In this document: piece by piece, positions 1 to 13,511 of the stretch
Position numbering within the stretch: position 1 is the stretch's first letter
Layout: every line of letters starts with the position of its first letter
From: Echinometra lucunter
Lineage: Eukaryota; Echinodermata; Echinoidea; Camarodonta; Echinometridae
Assembly (NCBI GenBank): GCA_029962745.1
Contig: CM057151.1
Location: 9,549,142-9,613,141, forward strand
Length of the DNA: 64,000 bases
Reading direction: 5' to 3'
Notes under the pieces: model-generated
Told to the model about the DNA's origin: nothing
Database searches by the model: none
What the model saw: only the letters and a program-made list of their open reading frames with translations
Program-made: the position numbers and the translations under genes

Positions 1-340
1 AATCAAATGCCTAGATTCTTAATATGTGTTGTAATATGAATATGATGAATAAAAGGTAAGTTTCGTAAGAAGAGAAGGACGGTTTCTCAGATTCTGTTCT
101 CATCAAGTATTCTGTAATGTAACGATGATCGGTATGTTAATGAAGAGAGATAACAGCTTTTCTTTTATATTGGTGCAAGTGGTGAACAATGTAAATTATA
201 TAACACATTCTATAGAGTATCAAGGCGTTTCACTTGGCGGTTGCAGATCACTTGACCTGTACTATAATTTACAATTCACGGCTGGAGAAACGCCCATAAA
301 TGGCAAATCAAATGCCTAGATTCTTAATATGTGTTGTAAA
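1..340 (+). repeat. Direct repeat of about 34 bp spaced by 305 bp
   Basis: AATCAAATGCCTAGATTCTT and AATATGTGTTGTAA occur at 1-34 and again at 306-339. TCATGATAAGAATG also recurs at 421 and 613, which suggests a diverged larger duplication. Confidence 0.6.
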
Positions 341-679
341 ATATACAAAATGTGGATGTTAAATATTTCAAGGGAAGAGAGTTGCACCTGTTCTAATTGT
401 TTAGCAGTGCACTTGAAATTTCATGATAAGAATGGAGTGTCCCTCAACAGAACCGTAATGGTGACTTATTGTAGGTCATGTTATCGGGCAATCTGCAGGC
501 TATATTGTTTCTATGTGTTTTGTACTGTACAAAATTAGGGATAGCATAACTATTTCATGAGATGAAAACCGCAGCTGTTTTAATTGCATATAGTATAGTA
601 AACGTGTAATCTCATGATAAGAATGAAGTAAAAATTCATAGCATATTAATGTAATAACATTATGGTATAAACAGTAACA

Positions 680-1009
680 ATGATTATAATGATGATGATG
701 ATAATAATGATAATAATAATGATAATAATTATGATAATGATAATGATAATAGAATCAGTTATAAAAATTATAACAATAATGATGCTATCACCACTTCTAC
801 TTCTACTATTATTTAACGTTCGAAGTTTGAAAGTTCAAAGTCCAAAGTTCATTATCACCTCACTTTAAAGATGTATTTAACAAATATACATTTGACATCA
901 TACAAATAAATGAGACTGAAAATATAAGATCACCAAAAAAATTGAAGTGAATGATGAAAATAGATCATAATAAAAGATAACGATGATAATAACAACAATA
1001 ATAATTACG

Positions 1010-1097
<88 letters not shown>

Positions 1098-1110
1098 TAA
1101 TAATAATAAT
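680..1110. repeat. (ATGATA)n and (AAT)n microsatellites
   Basis: Degenerate ATGATAATA at 680-780 and a nearly pure (AAT)n run at 1005-1105. Confidence 0.9.
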
Positions 1111-1756
1111 GAATAATTGTAATAATAAGAGCAATAACAACGATAATGATAAAGCAACAATACCTTTGTAGCATATGCATACTAAAACTCTATTAGTTTT
1201 TTGTATGATACAATTTTTTTTTATCTTTATCCTGACGAAGACGCCAGGGAGCGTCAAAAAAAATTTAGGAAATAAATTGAACTTACTGGCTAAAATGCAT
1301 TAGTTCTGTCTACATAAATGCAATTATATACATAAGTATATACTAAAAAAATTATTTTATTGAACTAATTCCCAACATGCCGAATGCAATTTTGTCATGG
1401 ATCTCATATACCCCTACAAAAATCATCATAGTCAAAGAGTTGTAAAGTAGCAGAGACGCAGAGTAAAGTAAGGATTGCCTAGATATAGTACATGAATAGA
1501 TTTCTGTGCGAAGTTAATATTCAGACGGTGGTTTAAAAGTCGAACACAGCCACACCACGTGGGATCTTGTTTAGAAATTTTACATCTGCAGTCATTAAAC
1601 TTTCATCGTTTTTCCTGTAAGCCGAGTCATCGGTATTGCTTTCTACTCTGACTATCAGTATCACTTTCATTTATTTTTATTTCCGATTGGAAAACGGGAG
1701 TATGCAAATGCTTATCTCTGTTTCCCAAACATTCTGAAGTGAATATATATATTCAC

Positions 1757-1790
<34 letters not shown>

Positions 1791-3296
1791 CAGTGAACGT
1801 ATGTTTATTCCAGTACAGCAGTTCGTATATGTAACAGTTCTTTTCACCCGGACCCCATGGAAGAACAGTTGTATTTTGTTAATACGACTGAAATGGGCTA
1901 TCCGCCGTTTATATCCAGTATGTATATATTTGTATGTTATGTTGCTTTGAACGGAAATACAAACAAACAAACAATACAGCACTCAATCCGAGTACATATA
2001 GATAGGAATACAATATATACCCTCTACCCTCCGAATATAACAAGTGTGATGAAAATATGTGCTCATAATATAACAAGTTACAATTGTAAATGCTGTTATT
2101 AAACTTTTACCTTTCGAAACGGAATCAAGAAATTTTGAAATAAATGATATGAAGACCTATTTTTTCTTGGTTTCGTTTGTTTAGTTGAAGGGATGATAAT
2201 GTAATCAAATACAACAGCACTAGTGTTGTAAATAGGATATTCGAAATGACCAATGAGAAATTGTTTACAAAGAGATGGGCCGAAAAAAAAAACGAGAGAG
2301 AAAAGAGGGACAAAAATGTAAATGGAACAACAACAATTCTCACCATTTGCACAGAATTAATTGCCTTTTTAGTCATAGACACATTGCCGTTTTCATGCTC
2401 GTAAAGAGAGTGTGATGATATTCATATAAAATGATATTCATTGCTTTGCTTCCCTAAAAACATCAGGCAAAATATTATATTTGAATAAACCTCTCTGATT
2501 TGAAGAGAAAAGGAAATGAGATGTTTGTTGATGTTTAACGATTTGAACAGTCTCGATCCAGTGAGGTTTAAGTTCAAGACAAGCGTTCTGGTGATTAAGA
2601 TGAATATTTTATAACACCCATGATCACATGCTGGGGACCCGTCTGGGAAGGAAATGCGACAACAAATTACCAAAGATTTAAAAATCCTAGGTTGGAGTTT
2701 TATGTCTCCTCCCGTGTGATATATTCAAACAGTATTGAACAGAGCAGATCAAGGATTGTTAGAAGAAGAAATTTCTCCGACAATATTTCACCCCAGGATT
2801 ATGGGGAGGGGGTATAAGAGATAGAAGAGATTAAGCCAAATTTCCCCTGGAAATGTTGTTGCGGGAATCCCGCTAGGTCCTCCCAGACTTTCTCAGAGGA
2901 GAGGGGTGGGGTGGGCAGCTTACTATGATCCTATGCTGGAGACCTATGTAAACTTTGCCCCTGCAACAGCAAAAGCTATGATGATCTGTCCCATGTAAAG
3001 CGCAGGAATTTATATTTAAGAAATGGGGGAAGGTAAAATTTCCCAAAAATATGATTTGCAAATACCATCGGCGCTCTCCACCTTCCTTAGTCGGAAGAAA
3101 GGGGTTGGTTGGACAAAGACTCTCGGAAATTTATATCCTCAGAGTATTATTTTCGAGGGATCCTGCAGGCTCTCTCAAGCTGCAAAAGAGAATAATATTT
3201 TGTCTTATAGTAAATCCACCGTCTTCCATATTTCCTCCTTCTGAAATGCGGAGGGGGGGGGGGGGTGGGCGTTTTAGCGCCACTTCACCATGTTCA
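1111..3296. other. Intergenic, no gene recognised
   Basis: AT-rich sequence with an (AT)n run at 1757-1790 inside a small hairpin (gaatatatatattcac) and a poly-G tract near 3252-3265. No coding pattern or element ends were recognised. Confidence 0.5.
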
Positions 3297-3562
3297 CACT
3301 CTTTAGAAAAAAATGGTGCTGATCCTGTCCCATATTAATTTTAGAACCTTTAAAGATTCTTTAAAAAAACACAACATTAATATAGCCCAAAAGGTTCTGT
3401 AAAGAGTTCTAAATGGGTCTTTCGAACAATTTTTGGTTGTACAAGGAACCTTTTTGGGGTTCTTGAATATATCAAGAACCCTTTATAGAACCTCATTTCT
3501 GTGGGTTTCTAAATACGGGACAAAAAAAATAAATAACTGCATGGCACATTTTTCTAAGAGTG
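3297..3562. mobile_element. Palindromic MITE
   Basis: Ends CACTCTTTAGAAAAAAATGG and its near reverse complement at 3543-3562. The interior is full of AAGGTTCT/AGAACCTT repeats in both orientations. No coding capacity. Confidence 0.6.
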
Positions 3563-3641
3563 CATCGACTTATGTAAACTATATAGGTTTATCAGTTATG
3601 AAGCAATCATATCATTTTCTGACGCGTTTTGCATATCTTCT

Positions 3642-3751
3642 CCCTTGTAAAATATAACCACGGGACAATATGGTAATTCAATGGTACACCACAGTTATTG
3701 GAATTACCGTGTATGTACCACGGGCACCATCGTACTTTTTTTTTACAAGGG
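3642..3751. mobile_element. Short inverted-repeat element
   Basis: CCCTTGTAAAATATAACCAC opens and TTTTACAAGGG closes a 110-bp unit with internal CCACGG/CCGTGG repeats. Confidence 0.45.
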
Positions 3752-6700
3752 TGCTAAACCCGATACTATAACTCATGATTTCAAAAGGATGAAACTGAAA
3801 TGGTTTTCAGTATTTCAAAAGATGAATATCATCATATTTTGAATATATTATTTAAGAGGGTTTCAATACGAAACTCGGGGGCAAGAATACATACTTCTGA
3901 GGCTAATTAGATTAGATTAAAGTACTGCAACGGAAAACTTTGCATTTTTCAATTTCAAAAAACAAGAAGTATTTTTTCAAAAGTTAAAACATTCAAACTG
4001 CTTTGATAACTCAATATTGAAATAGTCCATCTTAAACCACGCCAATGTTTCCAATTCTTCAACGATTGAAGTGATTACCAGGACGATTGAAAGAACTGAA
4101 TGTAAATTTTCTGTGCTATTAATTAACTCTCTGTAAGGATTACGTCGATGTGATTAATAAACGTGCAAAATGTCGTCACATCTCCGTGGCAACATATTCT
4201 ATAACCTTTCCGCCCCTCCCTTTTACAAGGGGAGTAAACACTTGACTGTTCTCCAATCGTCACTCTTAATTATGGAGCGTCCCTCCAAAGTTGCCGCCTA
4301 GGGGCTTAGAAAACACTACTCGCAGTTTGCAATCTTCCACATTTTCTTCATGCGAAGCTGCAAAGTGCATATAATGCTGACAAATTTGGTCAAGAGAAAC
4401 GACAGGCATTTACCATGTTGATCCGACACAGGCTCAACCATTTTTAATGTTCTGTTTTAATTTCTGTTAGGCCCCTATAGCACTACCGTTTTGGTGGAGC
4501 TCCTGTGGTTTAGTACATTGTGGTAATAATAATAATAATAATAATAATAAACATTACTAATCATAAAAAATGATAATGATGCTGATAATGATAAAGAAAA
4601 TATTTATGATAATGATAATAATAATAATGATGACAATAATAATACAATAATGATAATGAAATATTTATAATCAATAACAACAACAACAACAATAAAAGTA
4701 CTAATAATACTAATAATAACAAATACTCAATAATTAATCCAGTTCAAACGTTTCGAGGCCAATTACGGCCAATTTGAGAAAAGCAGGAAGGTAGATATAA
4801 AATGGATTAAAGAATATTACAAATTTCAGTTGAATTACGTTTTACACAGTAGGCTTCCCTGAGCCAATCGACAACAAATCTCAAGAACAGAGGATCTTCC
4901 AAGAATTTTACAAAAGCTAGAACCCTTCCACCCGAATGGGTTCAATGCAGATCAATAGATGAGTAGAATAAGAGGCATAATCTGTCAATCCTCCACACGC
5001 AATGTAAATTAGTTGATATGTAAAGAGGACATAAGATGAATCAGATAGCTGTCAGTATAAAAGTGATGCGGGTCTTACCAAGCCGGAAGGAATCTCAAAC
5101 TCAATCGAGAGCAATGTTTGGGTTACCTTCGAGTATACTTCATAATCAGATGAAGTATACAATTAATTTGTTTATATATTCTCTATATTATACATCCTGA
5201 TCGATAACCTAATACCAAGCCTGTAATTATACTTTCATAATTGGAACTATAAGGGGCCGACTGGGACTCAAATTCGTCTTTTTTAATGTAATCGGCCCAC
5301 TCATCCTATATATAAACCGGCTTCAGAACAAAAATGATCGTGCTCTCAATCCAAATATCGCACAGACAGTGTGGAAAACTTCCGAAACTCTCAATGAAAT
5401 AGAATAAAGGTAAATAAAAAACAAACAAACAAATACATACATATTTTCGTTTTGTTTTTCTCAGCATTTATCATATGCGTGTGAGTTTTTTTTAATCTAC
5501 TGATAATGATAATAATAGTATTAACAATAATAACAATAATAATAACAACAACGATTATAAAAATAATGATAATGATAATAATAATAATGGTAATAATGAC
5601 ATTAATAACTTTCATTCATATATAGCGTCTTTTCAAAGTTAGATACAAAACGAAAACTGAGAAACACACAAAGAAATAAAACAGTAATAACTTACACGGT
5701 AAACAACAGAAAGAAAATTAGAGTGTTTTCAGACACCACTTGAATGCTGTTAGAGTTTGGCATTTCTTAGTACATGCAGGGGGTAACGAGTTCCAACATT
5801 TGGGGCAACAACTGAAAAAGCCTTATCACATAATTGATTACCAGTACAATGGACAGTTAATTTGAAATTAGGAGAGAAAACATTGATTTATCTCAATCTT
5901 ATACTACCTATCATCATCCAAAAGTAATTTAGATTTAGCTTTTCCTTTATAATAGCTTTTATTTCATAAAGTCTATATAATTATATTCGTAATTCCAATT
6001 TACCGAAGGGTTCGTTATTCTAAAAAGGAAATGTATATCTTGATTCTGACAGTTAAAAATGAAACGTAGCCCTACATAATTTTTCGAACTACGAAAGTTC
6101 AGGCTGATAAACCCCTTTCCATTTTCCGAATTTTGAATCTTCGGAAAACGGAAAGTCTGAAAAACGAGTGCCCTGCTTCGATATTTTTATTTGTAGCGAT
6201 AATGAAAAATGAATCCTAAAGGTATTAAATTTGTCTTACCTTGAATATAACAACACGGTGAGTTGTTGCCTAACAAGTTGAATGGACATGAATAACAAAT
6301 AAGTATCAAATAAAAAAACGATGAAAGCATCTAGCTACCATAGACTCAACTGGCATGCATAAGACGCCTCTTTAGCATTTTGAAACTCATGATTTGAGCA
6401 ACATGAATGCTCACAATGAAATGTGATTTCCTGCATAAGTAGGTTACGTGCTTTTATTCTGCTGGTCCAAACGACAAAACCCTTACATGATAAGCAATTA
6501 AAAATTCACTCTTGGCGACAGTTCCTCTCGGAATTCATCTCCTGCTGGAGAATTCAAGATGCATTTCACTACTCCAGTCATACCGACGAGACCAGCACCA
6601 GACTGATAACAAATCATACAAACTTTTACATTGCCAACAACGATCAGTTTGGAGTCCATGTGCTACCGATTTAGCGATGTGACTGTAAAAGTATGTCACA

Positions 6701-7565
6701 TGACAGATGTAAACCATCCGATTATGAAAGATATATCGATACTTAGTGATTGCTCAGGTGTTCCTATAATGTTAATCACTCGAAAAGGGATTCTTTCTGG
6801 TTTTTTTTTTTATAAAAGTAATGGCTTATCAAGAACGTCACTTGACCTTTCTACTTGTTATCAATATGGAAGGACATAGAAAAATGGTCGAAATTAAATC
6901 AAGCTCTCGTAACCGATCATATTTAAAGGGAAGTAATGACATAATCTGTTTTTGCCCTACTGCATACAGAAATCTGGGAATATGATATATTAGTCGCGGC
7001 ATAGTTGTCAACTGTTTAATGTTGTTTTTTCAAAGGTTTGTAATTTTTGAACGATTAATGATTAAAGATTAATGACAATGATTAGGATTATATATAATTC
7101 AGATAATAAAAAAAGATTGGGAATTATGATATAAGAACTGGATTCATAATTGCGAAGGTTCACGTTTTGAAAATGAATTATATATACGGTATCATGAAGC
7201 CCCTGAGATAAAAAATTGTGTTTCGGGGGAAAAAATAGTCCTTCTCCCCACCCCTCTCCTCGTTGTCAACTCATGAAGGAGATACTAGTAGTTGGATCAT
7301 ATGCTCTTATGCGTCATCTTGTCATCTTGTAAGCGGTACTATCACTGAAAATTTAGATATCTTTCGATTTCGGACTGGTATAGCTAATTCATCATACGTC
7401 TGTACACACAGAAAATTCCTCGATATAGATTTGTGTAAATACTAAGATTCCTTCCTCTTTATTGATTGATATTCCAGGAATCTAATGAGTTTCTTTTCTC
7501 TATTTCTTTTAACAACTTACAAGGTTTTTCTCTCATTATTAAAGATATCTTGTTATTACAGATCC
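3752..7565. other. Intergenic, simple repeats only
   Basis: Contains (AAT/GATAA)n at 4525-4720 and 5505-5600, and a perfect 10-bp hairpin GTATACTTCA/TGAAGTATAC at 5133-5160. A short open stretch at 6423-6674 has no recognisable similarity. Nothing else was seen. Confidence 0.5.
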
Positions 7566-7902
7566 AACTAAACACTAAGAAAAAAGGTTTGATTTCGCAC
7601 CTTTCAAATGCAACGCTAGAAGCTCCTTTATAGGTACAGCTTTGCGCCCTAAGAAGCATCTTGCATATCCTTTAGGGAAGGCGCAAATTTGCACCCTTTT
7701 GAATGCAAAAATTTCTGCACCATTAAAAGTGCAAAGTTGCACCTTTAAGGGTGCAGACGGACATTTTCGGGTGCAAACAAGTATAGAAGGGTGCATCTTT
7801 GCATCTTTTTCATGTAGGGTGCAAGATTGCACCCAAAAAGGTGCTGCCAGTGTTGCATTTAGGGTGCAAAATTGAACCTTTAACTCCTATAAGTGTGTAG
7901 GA
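7566..7902. mobile_element. GGTGCA-rich palindromic MITE, copy 1
   Basis: Ends resemble those of copy 2 at 8064-8419 (CACT.AGAA..AAAGGTT then TTTCGCACC...). The interior is built from GGGTGCA/TGCACCC words in both orientations. It is more diverged than copy 2. Confidence 0.65.
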
Positions 7903-8063
7903 GCGAATCCAAGATCTATTCAGTAATACTGAGTCTCATTCGTTCCCTAGTAAGTAACGAACAAAACTAGTTTGAAGAGTGGGTTGTATCCAAGCAAGGG
8001 TTTAAAGGGTTATCTACTGCATACAATGATCAGATAATATCTTAAGTGATATGTTGTGGACGG

Positions 8064-8419
8064 TACACACTCAAAATAAAAGATTCAATTTTGCACCCTT
8101 CAAATGCAGCACTGGGAGTTCCTTTATGGGTACAACTCTGCACCCAAAGACGAATTATGCACCAGTAAGGGTGCAGAGTTGTACCCTTTAGTTTAGGGAA
8201 GGTGCAAATTTGGAACCCTTTTGAATTAAAACATTTCTGCATCCTTAAAGGCGCATAAAGGTACATAGTTGCACCTTTTAGGGTGCAGACTGGCATTTCC
8301 AGGTGCAAACAAGACAAAGGGATGCATCTTTACACCTTTAGGGTGCAAGATTGCACCCCAAAGGGCTGCCAGTGTTGCATTTAGGGTGCAAAATGGAACC
8401 TTTCATTCTAAGTGTGTAA
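8064..8419. mobile_element. GGTGCA-rich palindromic MITE, copy 2
   Basis: TIRs TACACACT.A.AAT.AAAG then TTCAATTTTGCACCC and GCA.CACTGG.AG at both ends. The interior repeats GGGTGCA..TTGCACC. Only about 160 bp separates it from copy 1. Confidence 0.7.
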
Positions 8420-9200
8420 CGTTTGGGACCAAATATGGCCTTCCATGCACAAGGATGTGGTGTCGTTGCCACGATGTTGGTGTATTAAAAGCGCCGAACA
8501 ATCTCGTTTCCATACCCTTGACATTGGTCGCTATGCAGCATAATCTTAGCTGCGGATAAATTGATTAAGGAAGAGGCAATTGGTCATTGCTGTCTTTATA
8601 AAGTTAGTTCCGGATCAGCGTCTGTAGGCGGGTCATTGGGGGATATGATGGGGGAGGGGGGGGGGGGGGGCAGCTTATGTGGTCTATACTTCTACTTGTG
8701 TTTTGAACCTCGTTTTAATGTTCAACTGAATCCATTCACTCTTATTTCTTGAACTTTAAGTGTCAAGTTCTTTATTCTGTGCTAATTAGTTATTTCCTTT
8801 CATATTGTTGTCAAAGGACTGTAAAGAGCAGTGATTTCCTGTAAGACCGCCATATCGTACATGCCAATATTGAATCGTATTTCGTATTTCTGTATTTCTG
8901 TCATACATGTACATGGAAAAAGGGAAAGAACTGTGTTGAAAATGAGAAGCAACAATTTTAGGGACAGTGGGAGAAAAACTGTGAATTACGTGAATTACCA
9001 GTATGCTGGGCTTCTCTTCAGACCCCGCCCCCCCCCCCCCCCCCATCCGGCCCACAATAAAGCTGTACAGGATAATCCCAATTTCTTAATGAAATAAAGA
9101 TGGGTAATGGAAAAAAATAAACATGCTCAGAAAAGGTTATAGAAATGCAATAAGCAGATAAAAGAATGTAGTTACATAAGAGACGTCGTCATCATCATCG

Positions 9201-9242
<42 letters not shown>

Positions 9243-9747
9243 CCACCACTATACCGAAATCATCAAACCTGCATGTATTTCCCATACTTTCCTGCATGGG
9301 TTTAGATTTTCTTAGCCACTGATGGATCACACAGAAGGAGATTATAGAAGTAAAAGTGGGGATTAATGGTGATGGAAGGAGATTCAGGATGCTTCAACAA
9401 TTCCGAATGATTTTCTTTTTCTACGAGCTGTAATCAAAGTTGATCGTGCAGGGATAATTGATTTATTTATCATGAATAAATAATTGATATTAATGTAAAT
9501 ACAAGTTCAACATTGATTTCATGCATATATTATGGTATTGATTGATTACTGCGTACTATGTACTAAAGTTGGTAGATTAATATATGATTGGTAGATACGA
9601 CAGACAGAAGAACAGAGAAAGAGAGAGAGAGAGAGAAGGGGGGGGGGGGGGAGAGAATGTAGCACAAGCATGTGACAGTTGTTCCAGCTACAATAAGCGT
9701 ACTATAATTGAAGAATCTTCTCTGTTCTCTATTCTCTATTCTCTGTT

Positions 9748-9792
<45 letters not shown>

Positions 9793-10019
9793 CCTCTCTA
9801 TACTTACTCTCTCTCTCTCTCTTATTCTTTCTTCCTGTTCTAACTTTTTTTCATGTTTTCTTAATTTTTATGGGGGCCTAACCAGTAACCACAACAAGCC
9901 TTGCTTTGCTTTAGGCCCCTCGACAATATGAATGCAATGATATCGAATTACTGAAAAGATTTCTCATATATCCTATTCTTGTTGTGGTATTATTACAGAT
10001 CTGGTTGTAACAGATTTAT
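8420..10019. other. Intergenic, simple repeats only
   Basis: Poly-G at 8648-8670, poly-C at 9028-9044, (ATC)n at 9187-9244, (GA)n plus poly-G at 9616-9652 and (CT)n at 9748-9790 and 9806-9822. No gene. Confidence 0.6.
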
Positions 10020-10100
10020 ATTTTATCTTGATATATAGCTTGTAAATTGATTTCATATTGATTTTGTGGAAATAAATTGAAATTGAAATTGAAATTGCAT
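10020..10100 (+). repeat. Non-LTR retrotransposon-like 3' tail
   Basis: ATTTTGTGGAAATAAATTGA followed by (AATTGA)n-type repeats is the kind of 3' end seen in CR1/RTE-type elements. Similar AATAAAT/TTGAAT tails occur at 19398-19440 and, on the other strand, at 16205-16290 and 38785-38880. No reverse transcriptase frame is attached. Confidence 0.35.
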
Positions 10101-11249
10101 TGAAGTAAAAATTTCTAGAAGAGAAATTATTATTCATGGTTTGTTGTAATGAATAAAACACAGAGAATCACAGTACATGTATTGACATCTAGAAGAAGAA
10201 CATTCTAGATCATTTTATAAGTCTTGTTATACTAGCATTTCATTTAATTGAAACAGTTTCTGTTTTAAGCTGGAGGTACGTATACTTAGATGATACCTGA
10301 ATGCCAGTGAAATTTCTGGTTTGTTGTGTAGGATTCACTTTACCTTGTATTGAACTCAGAATTCGATAGTCTATTCACAACCCCGGGGGGGGGGGGGGGG
10401 GTCACTTCCATTGAAGAGTGGACAGCATCCGCGAGAATCGTCCTTCAAAAAGCACCCTAAACGAGGATTGAAGGGCAGGCCGCTAGGACACCCTAAACAC
10501 GGATTTTGTGCAGATGTCCCAAATTTGCACACCCTACACTGTAAACATAAGTTAGTCATTTTGACTAATAAAAATTAGTCCTGCCCTATGTCTGAAATGA
10601 CCAATTGTAATTAGTCAGACAACCCAGATGACTAAACTTAATTAGTCAGGCAAAGCCAAATATTAGTCAGATGCGACTTATTTTAGTTAGTCATCTGACT
10701 AAATCCAAAAACGTCTGAAATGACTAAACGTTAGTCATCTGACTTTTCTAATTAGTCATTCAAAATCATGACTAATCACATTAGTCACATGACTAAGGCT
10801 ACATTTTATGTAAAAACAATAGAAATGAAGCAGCTAAAACTCTTCTTGATTCAAAACAGATTTATTTCAACACAATCGGGCTGTACATATGAGAAATTCA
10901 CAATCATCACCTTCACTTCAAATTAATACAATACGGAGAAGCTTTGAATATGTACATGTATACATGACATCATGTTGCTTTTCACTGCATGCAGTACATT
11001 CAAACAAGGTAAAGTACGTGTTACAGTGTAATATCAAGGTTTGAATACAAGAACATTATGCAGGACAGAACCAAAAAACTAGATGGAAATGCAGGAAATA
11101 GAATGTATATGAAGTTCAGCTTCAGTTAATCTTGGAAAGTTCAGCAATACCAAATAGCACATTTTCCCCCAACTCAATAAGGTGTAAAACCCATAATTAC
11201 AGGTCAGTGAAAATAAAAGTCCTTTATAAAGGCAATACAAAGTAAATAG

Positions 11250-11400
11250 TATATTAAATATTGTCATATAGTGCATGCTCTGGAGTTGAATATACCGTAA
11301 TATGTGCATCCATAGTTTAAGAATAGAGATATTCTTTATCTATGGATGCACAATTTATGGTATATTTGACGACAATGAGCATGCACTATGCGTTATATAA
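11250..11400. repeat. Palindromic repeat inside the 3.5-kb element
   Basis: Left arm ATAGTGCATGCTC...GTGCATCCATAG and right arm CTATGGATGCAC...GAGCATGCACTAT form a long imperfect palindrome centred near 11325. Probably a small MITE. Confidence 0.6.
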
Positions 11401-12556
11401 GATGGGAATCGGAGCTCACCAAACTATGAACATTGCAACATCCGTCAATAAGGTGCGACGAACTCCGTATTATCGATAATTTGTAAGTTATCGATACATT
11501 TTTAATGGGATTTTGTACACAAATTAGCGTGCAGTATAATGCGTTATATAGCACGGTCGTGGCCATAACGAATTACGCAATGGCATCTGACAATCAGAAA
11601 CCTTGTTTTAAGTAACCCATCTTATACACATGTATATACACAAGTTCAGCTTCAGTAAATCTCTTAAACTTGCAGGAAGTTGGCAAAACTAGAAGACAAA
11701 ACATGTACACAAAACTAGGGCCTATTGAAGCACGGAAAACATGTTGTTTGTTGCCCGCATCCCCCAAAATAAAAAATATAAAGAAAATAGAGAAATTTAC
11801 AAAAGTTACATTTAAAGCTCATTACTCGTCAAGGTGTATCCCTAATGCAAAGTCGTGTTCTGTGGTGTTAAATCACATGTACATGAATAAGACGTAATTA
11901 CTATCAAGTCAAAACGTAAATCAAATATATAAAAAAATCTGACATCACAGAATCTCTTGAATTTGCAACGATTTTGCAAAACCAGCATAAAAACACATAC
12001 GAGGGATAATGCCATATGTTTACTTCCAAAAAAATTTAAAGCCTGACAAAAATGCGGCCAAACAGGAAAAAAAAAAACCCACATAATTCACACAAAAAAC
12101 AACAAAAAAAAAAAACCACCAAATGTGTAGACACGAGGAATGTCACATTTCTTACCCTTACCCACACTCAAATCAATTAACAAAAACCATTCTGTAAGAT
12201 GCATGATCTGATAACCTGCAAGAAGTAACCCGTAAAACCATGTCTTGTTCTTTGGTTGGAATTTAAACACATTAAAGGTAAATGACATGATTGGGGATAG
12301 TCCTCAACTTGAGCTAAAACTATTCTAGAATCAAGTAAACTATACAAGGATTCTACTGTGAAAATCTTGTAGTCAAACGTTGACTTATTCTAAAATAACT
12401 TAATGTCAATATCCCTTGTGGCAGGCAAACCTCTTGTGTAGCTCTCTATGGGTTCTATTTCTATCAGGCCCCGAGAAAATCAAAATACTAGTATATGTTC
12501 ATGCTTGATTCTCCTCAAGTAAACAAATTAGAGACAAATCCTTCCAGCTTGGAGAT

Positions 12557-12843
12557 CTAATCCAGATTGTTAAATCTCTCAAGCAGTGTGACCAAATAAC
12601 GCTCGATCTTAATATTATCCTGAATATTCAAGATAACTTTCTGAATGAAGGTCAGCGTCTTCTTCAACGTTGAAGGATAAGCCAGGTTGAAAACATAAAA
12701 CGAGGCGAAGTAGACAGCCACAGCAGCAAAAAGTGTGTTGCAGTGGGCAACGCCAACTCCATCAATGGAAATTGCGAAGTCGTTGCATTCGGAGAGGTAG
12801 GCGTTGTCTCCTTGATGTATGGAGCCCCATCTTCCTATAGACC
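12557..12843 (-). CDS. C-terminal exon of an element-encoded protein
   Basis: The minus-strand exon begins after tttctttgctatag| and ends at TAG (12557-12559). It reads GSIGRWGSIHQGDNAYLSEC, then SIDGVGVAHCNTLFAAVAV, FASFYVFNLAYPSTLKKTL and TFIQKVILNIQD. The pattern of hydrophobic helix, YVFNL.YP and TFIQK..L resembles the C-terminus of a protein family I recall from SAMD3-like and uncharacterised fish and invertebrate proteins. That recollection is not verified. A good minus-strand donor (cttcaag|gtaagt) lies at 13222, so the gene is spliced and starts to the right within the element. Confidence 0.5.
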
Positions 12844-13221
12844 CTATAGCAAAGAAATCATAAAACCACCAAAATACTTTACAATTGGACAGTGCAATGT
12901 CAGGCATGTGCATATGCTATTATACTCTATTGTTTTGTGAGCACAACTCCTGTTCCAGTGAAGCAGAGTGAATGAACTGGCAGTGTGCATTCAATGAGCT
13001 CTCAACATGAATTAGGAAACATCTGTTCATTGAGATGTTTAAGCATGTTACAGTGACTGTTGCGGCACAGTGCTTACACTTAAGTTGTGTGTACGAGGGT
13101 CCGTAGGTACACGTGCTAGTAGTAGTAGTAGCCTACGTTGTCGCCCTACTAAAAATCTCTCTTGACTTGACTGAAAGGAAACTTCGAGAAAAAAAGATCG
13201 TCAACCGAAAACCAGACTTAC

Positions 13222-13500
13222 CTTGAAGTTGATGACATTTCTGAGCCTTATGCCTTGACTTTTATGACGTTTGATGGCTTTGATGAACGCTGGGGTTGCA
13301 GTTGGACGACAATCTTACCGGGAATCTCACAAGTGACAGTAGCCGAATTATTAATTTTGAACAGGGAGCGCGAACAACGTGTGCGCGCGATGCATGCGCG
13401 GTATGCATCGTGAACCGTCGTGAACAAGCACGTCCGTACCCTAAGTTAGTCGTATGACCCGAGGCATTAGTCATTGACGTCGGCAACGATAATCCTATCC
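13222..13500 (-). other. Possible first exon and promoter of the element-encoded gene
   Basis: A strong donor reads cttcaag|gtaagt at 13222 on the minus strand. Upstream is a CpG-rich block (gtgcgcgcgatgcatgcgcg, near 13380) unlike its surroundings, as at a promoter. No long coding frame connects to the 12557-12843 exon, so intermediate exons or a short coding part are likely. Confidence 0.3.
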
Positions 13501-13511
13501 AGGGAAATTTT

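Noticed and set aside
898..1257. Long open frames rich in Ile or Tyr on both strands
   Set aside because: They are translations of the (AAT)n microsatellite and have no coding character outside it.
6423..6674. 83-codon open frame with fairly even composition
   Set aside because: No recognised similarity, no splice partners, and an antisense frame of similar length; insufficient support as a gene.
7566..8419. Repeated GGTGCA words considered as a CRISPR-like or satellite array
   Set aside because: The spacing is irregular, words occur in both orientations and the outer ends are inverted repeats, so a MITE pair fits better; the DNA is eukaryotic.
9584..9931. Open frame rich in Arg/Glu then Ser/Leu
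   Set aside because: Produced by (GA)n and (CT)n runs.
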